This document shows, in pieces, positions 39,149 to 46,355 of a DNA stretch of 46,355 nt. Position numbers and translations under genes: made by a program. Under the pieces are notes generated by a model. The model worked only from the letters and a program-made list of their open reading frames with translations, was not told the origin of the DNA and searched no databases. This stretch comes from Stentor coeruleus (taxonomy: Eukaryota; Ciliophora; Heterotrichea; Heterotrichida; Stentoridae). Numbering within the stretch: the first letter of the stretch is position 1; the number at the start of each line of letters is the position of its first letter. The DNA lies in assembly GCA_001970955.1 (NCBI GenBank), contig MPUH01000552.1, positions 1 through 46,355 on the forward strand, written 5' to 3'.

Positions 39149-42100
39149 ATGGTTGAAAAGAAATTTGACTTATGCGAATATAGGGAAATACAAATAAATC
39201 GTGGAATGCCTAACTATAATTTATTCCCAAGTAATCATATATCAACAACCAAATACAATATTTATAATATTTTACCTAAAAATATTATTGAACAATTTAA
39301 AAGACCTGCAAATATTTGGTTTCTAATTATTTCAATATTGCAAGTTCTGCCTTTCAACTTGTCGCCCACTTCATCCTGGGCAACTATTGTTCCATTATCA
39401 TTTGTCCTAATAACAACATTGGTAAAAGATGCTTATCAAGACGTCAAAAGATATAAAAATGATAAGAAAATAAATAATAGACCTGTAAGAATTTGGAATG
39501 ATAAAAATGAAGACTTTGAGCAAATCAAATGGAAAGAAGTTAATGTAGGGAATATTTTAGTATTAGAAGAAGATGAGCAAGTCCCAGCTGATATTGTGAT
39601 ATTTGCAACAACATATCCTGATAAAGCATGTTTCATTGAAACTTCAAATTTAGATGGAGAAACTAATTTGAAAGTCCGAAACGCAATAGATGCAACAGCT
39701 GATATTTTTGATGGTGGAGTACCTGGATCCATGAAAATGACTCACCTTCTTGATGAGGGAATTATAAAAACTGAGCATCCGAACACTCGATTAGGCAGCT
39801 TTGTAGGAAGTCTCAAACTAAAAAGCCATCCTAAAACTATATCAATAGATAATTCTAATGTTATCCTTCGTGGCAGCACAATAAAAAATACAAAAGCTGT
39901 CTTAGCTTTTGTTATATATACAGGTCCTGAAACTAAATATGCGTTAAATCAAAAAAGGCCACCTTTTAAGTATAGTTGTCTTGAGCAAAAGGTAAATAAA
40001 TACTTGTTTATAGTTTTTGGACTTATGTTTGTTATGTCTTTTATATGTGCAACAATCTCTATAGTAAAAGCTTATAAAATCCCGAAAGAATACAAAATTT
40101 ATTCAGATCAAGACCCAAAAAATGAGTTTGTGAGTTTTTTCACATTTATTATTCTATTTAACAATCTAGTCCCTATATCACTTTATGTGTCTATGGATAT
40201 TGTAAGACTTTTCCAAGCAAAATTTATTCAATGGGATTTAAACTTATATAATTCACAATTAGATACTCCTGCGCAGGTAAGATCATTAGAGCTTAATGAA
40301 AATCTCGGGCAAATCGAATTCATTTTTTCAGATAAAACAGGGACTTTGACTGAAAATCAAATGAAGTTAAAAAAATGTTGGATTGATGGGAAAATATATT
40401 CAAATCATGAAAATGCGGAAACTGAGAAACATAAAGAAAGTCGTGAATTTTGTAATTCAGAAATAATATCTGATTTAAATTCTGGTTCTAATCCTGCTAT
40501 ACATGATTTTTTAGAAGCTATTAGTCTATGCCATACAGTTATTGCACATAAGGATGAAACATTGAAATTTCAAGCATCATCCCCTGATGAAGAGGCTTTA
40601 GTATTAGCAGCTCATTGCTTAGGATATAGTTTTCTAAGCAATTTCGCTGGAGTGTGCACTTTAGAAATCAAAGGTATAATGCAAAATTATAGGACAATTG
40701 GACTTCATCAATTTACATCAGAACGTAAATGTATGTCAATAGTATTAGAAGCAATAGATAATCATAGAAACACATTCGGAATTCTAATTTGCAAAGGGGC
40801 GGATAATATTTTACTAGATAAAATTAATGGCGATGCAGAAGAAATTGAAGAATTAAACTGTGCGTTGAACAAATTAGCTTTAGAAGGCTTAAGGGTTTTA
40901 GTTGTAGCTAAGAAAGAATTAAATCAAAATCAGCTTGCGGAATATAAAAGGAAATATGAAATAGCGAAAAATGCAATGTCAGATAGAGAGAAAAGACTAG
41001 AAGAAGTTGCTGAAGAGTTTGAAACTAACCTAAATGTTGTAGGAATTACAGGTATTGAAGATAAAATCCAAGAAGAAGTCCCAGAAACTATTACCAAGTT
41101 TTTAGCTGCTGGGATCAATGTGTGGATGCTTACTGGGGATAAACAGGAAACAGCTATTAATATTGGATACCGTTGCAAGTTTATGAATTCAGATACAAAA
41201 TTAATCAAACTCAATATAAACTCTATAGAATCAGCTAAAGCAACTCTGAAAAGCACTTTGAACCAATATTTGCAACTAGATAATCCACAATACCTAGAAG
41301 CAGTAAATCTATTTAAAAGTGAAAGCTTTAGAAATATATCTTCGAAAGATATAAAAGAAAAAGAATTTGCATCTTTACTTAGCAATTTAAACTTAGCTTT
41401 GGTTGTCGATGGGCAATCACTTTTGTATGTATATTCTGATATAGAAACTATGAATTACTTTATAATGCTTGCATGTTGCTCTATTACTGTTATTTGCTGC
41501 CGTGTGTCTCCATTACAAAAAGCTGAAGTTGTTAAGATGGTAAAAGACCATTTAGCCTATAAGCCTGTAACTCTTTCAATTGGAGATGGAGCAAATGATG
41601 TTCCAATGATACAAAAAGCTCATGTCGGGATAGGAATAATAGGACAAGAAGGTCTTCAAGCGGTAAACAACAGTGATTATGCAATATCAAAATTCAAATA
41701 TCTTCTCCCTTTGCTCTTCACTCACGGTCAATGGAACTATTCTCGTATATCCCGTCTGATTCTATATTCTTTTTATAAAAACTTTCTCTTAGTACTACCA
41801 ATGTTTTATTATACTTTCTTAAGTATGTTTAGCGGGACAGCACTATATGATTCATGGCTTCTTATGACCTATAATATTTTTTTCACAGCAATTCCAATAA
41901 TAATATTAGCTATATCAGATAAAAATCTTCCACAAGATACTATTTTATCCACACCTATCTTATATAGTTCAGGAATACATTCAGAGTTGTTTAATTTGAA
42001 AACTATGATGCAATGGATATTTTTAGCTGTTATAGAAAGCATAATAGTTTTTATAATAGTTATTATTGGAAATAATGGAATTGAATATAATGGTTATAGA

Positions 42101-45100
42101 GAAAGCTTTATTTTAACTGGCACTAGTGCGTTTTTTATTATTGTTTTAACAGTTAACGTTACAGTTTTTCTTCTTATGAATGAGTGGAATTTTGGATTTA
42201 TACTTATAACTTGCTCATGTCCTTTAGTTGCTCTTGCGTATATTGCTGTATATGATAAAGGTAAGATACCTACTGAAGAATTGATTGGGATTTTTTGTCA
42301 TGTTTTCCTTAGGCCTCAACTGAGTAGTGCTATTTGGTTAGTCCCTGCAGCTAATTTTGTCATATCATTCACGAAAATTTTCCTTTCAAAAATCTTTAAT
42401 AAGAATGCTTCTAATAAATACAAAATTGCCCCGATAGAAAATGATGAGCTTCCCAAGTCAGAAAGAATGTTTCTTAAAATTTTCACCTACGCAAGCAATT
42501 TAAGGTCAATTTTCATTAACAAAAACAAAAAATTTACTGAAAAAAAGAGAAAAAGTAGCCAAAGATCAGATTTTTCTATGAATAGATTCACTTTGAAATT
42601 CCATAATGTGATAATAGAAAAGCTTTTCATAACTTACTCAAGAGAAAAATTCTTAAAATTCACAAAAGTTATCCTGATAAGCATTTTCTTAGCAAATTTT
42701 GTATGGACTATAGTCAGTATAACAAGCCAATATAATTCTATTTTTATGTTTATTTTAAGGATTTTGCTTGTGTGTTTTACATTGTTCATGGTGATCATTG
42801 TATATACACAATTTTTCCTCAGACACTATGAAATCATTATAACAGTGGCTATTATTTTTTCATTACTTATTAAAGCTATTATTGAATTTATAAACATCGA
42901 TGATAATTCTATTATAACCGCCTTATCTCCAGTCCTTGTATTTGTTGTATTTTCTGTTAGCACATATAAAATTGTTGTCATCTGGGGTGGGTTTTTGATA
43001 ATCTATATAACAAGGACAATTATTATATATAATGGAATACTGACCAATCTTGATTTTTCAATAGTTCTCCTAACCTATATAATTCTTCTGATATCAATTA
43101 GTATAATAAGTGCTTATGTAGGCTATTATATAGAATATTCCAAACGAAAAAGCTTTATTCTACTTAAAAAACTAGAAGGTGAGTATCAAAAAGGACAAAA
43201 AATCCTAGGCAACCTTCTGCCCAATTTTGTCAAAGACCGCGTATCTCAAGGAATACGATATATAGCAGAACAGCAATTTAATGTTTCAGTACTATTTTGT
43301 GATATAAGTGATTTTGATAAAATATGCTCAGAACATTCACCTCAAGAACTTATAGACTTATTGGATAAATTTTTTAGTATCCTTGACAACCTTTGTACCA
43401 AGCATGGGGTAACAAAAATAGAAACAGTAAATAAAACATTTATGGCTTGTGGGGGTTTAAGTAGTGCTGAAACGGTAATTGAGGATCAAGGGTCTAAATC
43501 TTCAGCAGTTAGAGTTGTGGAACTAGCTTTGGATATACTGAAAAAAATGAGACCTGTGTATTTAAAAAACAGCAGAAAGTTTAGTATAAAAATTGGGATA
43601 AACTCAGGTGATGTTATTGCTGGAGTTGTAGGCAGCCATAAGCCTCAGTTTTCTTTAGTTGGAGATACTGTAAATATAGCTAGTAGAATGTGTTCAACAA
43701 TAAATAAACCAGATACAATTCGAATTTCTGAAAGTACTTTTAAACAAGTTCAGAATGAAGATTGGGATTTTGTTCTCGATTCTATAACATATAAAGGGAT
43801 TGAAGGATTTACTGATACATATTTTGTTAGCCAAAAAAAAAGCAAGAACAAAATCCTACGTCGGATATCAATTTTTGATAAGAAAGGCTTCCCATTAAAG
43901 TCTTCTTCTAGTCAAATCACACAAATGGAAATTGACTACTCAACTACTCCTTTGATACCAGAAAAAAGAAAACAATCTAAAATAATAAAAAGTGCTACAA
44001 GTTTTTCTATAGAAAAACTATCCAGTGAAAAACCTGATTTAGAAGAAAAAAGTTCGTTAGGAAGCGCTTTTATAGATAAAAATAAAAAAAAAGAATTTAT
44101 TATGTACAATCTTACAGCAAACATCCATAATTATCGTAAAGGGCTTATATTAACTTGTGCTGTTTATCTTATTAATTCATGCATAACTTTTGTCTATATA
44201 TGCTATCAGCCAATTACTAGATATCAAACTTTACAGTTGTGTTTCAGAGCTATTACCTTAGCCGGACTAATATTATTTACGCTTTTTATATTAAAACTAT
44301 ATAAGAAGCAACACTATTTTATAATAAGAACATTTTTGTGTATTTCATGTTTGTTATCGTCTATAATAAACAGATATAAAGAATATCCTTTAAGCAATTG
44401 TGCAATTCTAGAAATGATGTATAATAATATAATTATGAACCATATTGGAGGATTATCATTTAAAAGGCTTTTTATAATGACAATAGTATCTATAGTTGTT
44501 TGGATATTATTCAATATAAATTACTATAATTCTGGATTCATAGAAAATACAATTTTTCTTATATCATTTATGATCTTCAACCTTAGTGCAAGTTATATGA
44601 AAGAGTATCATGCAAAAAATATTTATGATTTGCATCATCAGGCAAAAGAGGAAATATCGAAGACAGAAAAACTACTTAAACAAATGATGCCAAAGCCAGT
44701 ATATAGAAATTTAGAAAATGGCATCACAACAACAGATCATTATCATGATGTGACAATAACATATGCAGATATCTGTGGATTCACTGCTTTGTCAAAACAA
44801 AAAACTCCAATGCAAGTGGTTAGCATGCTTTCTAAACTCTTCACTCAATTTGATGAGCTTTGTGTGAATCATGATGTTTATAAAGTGCATACAATTGGAG
44901 ACTGCTACGTGATTTTAAGTTTTGGTGACTGGGAAGGAGGTTCTCGTGATCCTATAAAAGAATGTATAAATATGGTAAACATGGCTATTGATATGATAAA
45001 GACAATAAAAAATTTCAATTTAACTGAAAATATAGAAAACAAACTAGAAATGCGCGTAGGAATACATACAGGCAATGTAATTGCAGGAATCACAGGTTTA

Positions 45101-45340
45101 AACATAGTTAGATATGATATTTATGGCCCAGATGTCGAAATTGCTAACAAGATAGAAAGTCGAGGAGCTCCAGGTAAAATCAATATAAGCGAAGATACAA
45201 GAAATCTTCTTATTAAAGCTGATCCTTTAAGATTTGAATATGAATATAACATAACCATAACCCATACACCAACGAAACGCACATTAAACTCTTACTTCCT
45301 TCAAACTCTTAATCATCAGGATGCATGGTCAGATTATTAG
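39149..45340 (+). CDS. P4-type ATPase/guanylate cyclase fusion with two cyclase domains
   Basis: 2063 residues in one exon, ATG 39149 to TAG. Residues 1-1080 are a P4 flippase-like ATPase: DGET (A domain, about 170), PISL in TM4 (about 340), phosphorylation motif DKTGTLTEN (Asp395), MLTGDKQETA and GDGANDVP (about 812). A six-segment membrane bundle (about 1170-1330) precedes cyclase domain C1 (about 1380-1560), a second six-segment bundle (about 1660-1790) precedes C2 (about 1870-2050). C1 has CDISDF (Asp1385), KIETVN with Glu for guanine choice, and NIASR; its second metal Asp is lost (NKT). C2 has ADICGF (Asp1874) and GDCY (Asp1918) but lacks the Asn/Arg pair (EIANK). The domains therefore complement each other. 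This architecture is known in ciliates and apicomplexans; it makes cGMP. Confidence 0.95.
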   Translation: MVEKKFDLCEYREIQINRGMPNYNLFPSNHISTTKYNIYNILPKNIIEQFKRPANIWFLIISILQVLPFNLSPTSSWATIVPLSFVLITTLVKDAYQDVKRYKNDKKINNRPVRIWNDKNEDFEQIKWKEVNVGNILVLEEDEQVPADIVIFATTYPDKACFIETSNLDGETNLKVRNAIDATADIFDGGVPGSMKMTHLLDEGIIKTEHPNTRLGSFVGSLKLKSHPKTISIDNSNVILRGSTIKNTKAVLAFVIYTGPETKYALNQKRPPFKYSCLEQKVNKYLFIVFGLMFVMSFICATISIVKAYKIPKEYKIYSDQDPKNEFVSFFTFIILFNNLVPISLYVSMDIVRLFQAKFIQWDLNLYNSQLDTPAQVRSLELNENLGQIEFIFSDKTGTLTENQMKLKKCWIDGKIYSNHENAETEKHKESREFCNSEIISDLNSGSNPAIHDFLEAISLCHTVIAHKDETLKFQASSPDEEALVLAAHCLGYSFLSNFAGVCTLEIKGIMQNYRTIGLHQFTSERKCMSIVLEAIDNHRNTFGILICKGADNILLDKINGDAEEIEELNCALNKLALEGLRVLVVAKKELNQNQLAEYKRKYEIAKNAMSDREKRLEEVAEEFETNLNVVGITGIEDKIQEEVPETITKFLAAGINVWMLTGDKQETAINIGYRCKFMNSDTKLIKLNINSIESAKATLKSTLNQYLQLDNPQYLEAVNLFKSESFRNISSKDIKEKEFASLLSNLNLALVVDGQSLLYVYSDIETMNYFIMLACCSITVICCRVSPLQKAEVVKMVKDHLAYKPVTLSIGDGANDVPMIQKAHVGIGIIGQEGLQAVNNSDYAISKFKYLLPLLFTHGQWNYSRISRLILYSFYKNFLLVLPMFYYTFLSMFSGTALYDSWLLMTYNIFFTAIPIIILAISDKNLPQDTILSTPILYSSGIHSELFNLKTMMQWIFLAVIESIIVFIIVIIGNNGIEYNGYRESFILTGTSAFFIIVLTVNVTVFLLMNEWNFGFILITCSCPLVALAYIAVYDKGKIPTEELIGIFCHVFLRPQLSSAIWLVPAANFVISFTKIFLSKIFNKNASNKYKIAPIENDELPKSERMFLKIFTYASNLRSIFINKNKKFTEKKRKSSQRSDFSMNRFTLKFHNVIIEKLFITYSREKFLKFTKVILISIFLANFVWTIVSITSQYNSIFMFILRILLVCFTLFMVIIVYTQFFLRHYEIIITVAIIFSLLIKAIIEFINIDDNSIITALSPVLVFVVFSVSTYKIVVIWGGFLIIYITRTIIIYNGILTNLDFSIVLLTYIILLISISIISAYVGYYIEYSKRKSFILLKKLEGEYQKGQKILGNLLPNFVKDRVSQGIRYIAEQQFNVSVLFCDISDFDKICSEHSPQELIDLLDKFFSILDNLCTKHGVTKIETVNKTFMACGGLSSAETVIEDQGSKSSAVRVVELALDILKKMRPVYLKNSRKFSIKIGINSGDVIAGVVGSHKPQFSLVGDTVNIASRMCSTINKPDTIRISESTFKQVQNEDWDFVLDSITYKGIEGFTDTYFVSQKKSKNKILRRISIFDKKGFPLKSSSSQITQMEIDYSTTPLIPEKRKQSKIIKSATSFSIEKLSSEKPDLEEKSSLGSAFIDKNKKKEFIMYNLTANIHNYRKGLILTCAVYLINSCITFVYICYQPITRYQTLQLCFRAITLAGLILFTLFILKLYKKQHYFIIRTFLCISCLLSSIINRYKEYPLSNCAILEMMYNNIIMNHIGGLSFKRLFIMTIVSIVVWILFNINYYNSGFIENTIFLISFMIFNLSASYMKEYHAKNIYDLHHQAKEEISKTEKLLKQMMPKPVYRNLENGITTTDHYHDVTITYADICGFTALSKQKTPMQVVSMLSKLFTQFDELCVNHDVYKVHTIGDCYVILSFGDWEGGSRDPIKECINMVNMAIDMIKTIKNFNLTENIENKLEMRVGIHTGNVIAGITGLNIVRYDIYGPDVEIANKIESRGAPGKINISEDTRNLLIKADPLRFEYEYNITITHTPTKRTLNSYFLQTLNHQDAWSDY

Positions 45341-45391
45341 TTAAGATTTTTTGCTACTGAATAGCTACTTTGATAATAAATCTAAATAAAC
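45341..45391. terminator. 51-bp convergent 3' interval
   Basis: Only 51 bp lie between the stop of the cyclase gene (+) and that of the CCCH gene (-). Both 3' ends must be formed here or overlap. It contains aataaatctaaataaa, a possible poly(A)-type signal for the plus strand. Confidence 0.35.
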
Positions 45392-45739
45392 TTAATTATT
45401 ATAACCTTCATTATTTCCGGCTAATATAGCAACAAAAATAGGCAATCTTTTTTTGGTCACTTGATCATGCTTGTATTGGCATTTATCTCCATATGGGCAA
45501 TAGTGATCTTTGGTGAAGGATATGCAAGGCTGGGTTTTTTGCATGATTACTATTTTCTTCTCTTCGGTACCATGGGCGAAAATGCAGTTCTGACCAAATT
45601 TGCATTGGCCTGCTAACCAGTTCTTGCATATTTCTGTTTTATACTTATTGTTTTGGAAACTTTCCTTATAGTTCCTTTTAAGCTTTCGTGTCTCTTGCTG
45701 GAATTGGTTTTTAGAATACAACCTTTCAGCAAAGAGCAT
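45392..45739 (-). CDS. tandem CCCH zinc-finger protein, TTP/TIS11-like
   Basis: 115 residues, ATG 45739. YKTEICKNWLAGQCKFGQNC and IFAH form finger 1 (C-X7-C-X5-C-X3-H, residues about 38-58) with the YKTEIC lead-in that resembles RYKTELC of TTP-family proteins. CISFTKDHYCPYGDKCQYKH forms finger 2 (C-X8-C-X5-C-X3-H, about 73-92). The linker is about 17 residues, near the TTP spacing. TTP-type tandem fingers bind AU-rich 3' UTR elements and promote mRNA decay, so this is probably a small RNA-binding regulator. The N-terminus is basic and helical. It is short for the family and lacks the usual long flanks. Confidence 0.85.
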   Translation of the reverse strand: MLFAERLYSKNQFQQETRKLKRNYKESFQNNKYKTEICKNWLAGQCKFGQNCIFAHGTEEKKIVIMQKTQPCISFTKDHYCPYGDKCQYKHDQVTKKRLPIFVAILAGNNEGYNN

Positions 45740-46355
45740 TTTATTATTATATCAGATTACAGATTAACAGATATTTTAAAGGATTTAAGATATGAAAACT
45801 ATAAACACTTGATAGCTTAGGCTTTTGAAAGGAAATATGCAATACTTATATTTAAACGATAGTGAATTGTAATAGCGTATGGAATTATATAATATATATA
45901 CAAAAATTATTTTTATTAAATTATTTAAAGAAAAACTTTGGTGGCTTGCTAAGTGATTTATAGTAAAATTTATTTAAATATAGCTATTATTTTATTTAAA
46001 TCTTGAATATGATCTAGAAATAGTTAATATATAGGATAATGGAATTGATTGTAAGCATTAAGTTATTCAGCATATTATTTAGCATATTATTTAATACATA
46101 TATTATTATGAGTATAAAATTAGATAAATGAACTAGTTTTGTGTAATTAGAATTCAATAAATCTATTTATATTAATAACTTATAACTTCATATAAACTTC
46201 AATTTATTTGGATAAAGAAAAGAATAGAAGGTTTTGCAATTCGCTTGTGAGGAGATATGAAGCTACTTGCAGAAGCATAATAATTCAGATTAATTTTTAG
46301 TACTTACCAATTTGGTGCTACTTATATACTTTTATATTCTTTTCCTCTTGCTATT
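45740..46355. other. gene-free interval to the end of the window
   Basis: AT-rich. It has a short direct repeat (agcatattattta twice near 46069-46093) and holds the upstream region of the CCCH gene. No coding signal was seen. Confidence 0.4.

Noticed and set aside
1..46355. Non-standard ciliate code with TAA/TAG as Gln
   Set aside because: TAA, TAG and TGA all end conserved genes at sensible places, and conserved proteins (PP2A-A, TBCD, GC-ATPase) use no internal stops.
1..46355. CRISPR arrays, bacterial operons or Shine-Dalgarno sites
   Set aside because: Introns, gene content and spacing are eukaryotic; no spaced repeat array is present.

Overview
The window reads as macronuclear DNA of a heterotrich ciliate, most likely Stentor or a close relative. 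Three signs support this. (1) Ten splice junctions, each required by reading frame and/or homology, are exactly 15 nt long (GTA...YAG) with an A at position 10 every time; 15-nt introns are a known Stentor hallmark. (2) TAA, TAG and TGA all end intact genes while Gln is written CAA/CAG, so the nuclear code is standard, as in Stentor and unlike Paramecium or Tetrahymena. (3) The gene content is ciliate-like: a P4-ATPase/guanylate cyclase fusion, a SHIPPO-repeat protein, coiled-coil proteins of ciliary type and a tubulin-folding cofactor. The DNA is AT-rich and the genes are mostly single-exon and close together.

Layout. 1-1118: 3' part of an unrecognised gene. 1119-2176: relics of WD40 and acidic coding sequence. 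2177-4327 (-): cysteine-rich RING-type protein. 4931-7855 (-): tandem array of three four-pass membrane paralogs, the middle one a pseudogene carrying an insertion. 7856-10318: gene-poor, with a 141-bp insertion flanked by 13-bp repeats and a tRNA-like relic. 10319-11236: peroxisomal MFE-2-type SDR. 12375-13088: RAD51-family ATPase. 13228-15459 (-): long coiled coil with a C-terminal beta domain. 16147-17515: SHIPPO-repeat gene broken by an assembly join. 17519-18064 (-): small basic protein ending 3 nt from its convergent neighbour. 18198-18860: possible ankyrin relic. 19195-20298: ubiquitin-like plus chromo-barrel-like protein. 20928-21842 (-): basic disordered protein. 22344-22889: coiled coil with a CaaX end. 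23385-23990 (-): CCCH protein. 24145-24802: decayed pogo/Tigger-like transposon. 25346-27082 (-) and 27144-27974 (+): PP2A scaffold subunit and a coiled-coil protein, 61 bp apart and divergent. 28222-29709: Bfr1-like protein. 30170-31456 (-): kelch protein. 32855-36841: tubulin cofactor D. 36842-39148: relics including MORN repeats. 39149-45340: P4-ATPase/guanylate cyclase. 45392-45739 (-): tandem CCCH protein.

Functional themes are microtubule and cilium biology (TBCD, SHIPPO, coiled coils), signalling (guanylate cyclase, PP2A scaffold), RNA binding (two CCCH proteins, Bfr1) and protein turnover (RING, ubiquitin-like). I see no operon-like grouping; the only family cluster is the membrane-protein array.

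The most notable signals are the uniform 15-nt introns with a fixed A10, the complementary split of catalytic residues between the two cyclase domains, the array with a dissectable pseudogene, several intergenic protein relics, and two single-N assembly joins that duplicate sequence and damage gene models.
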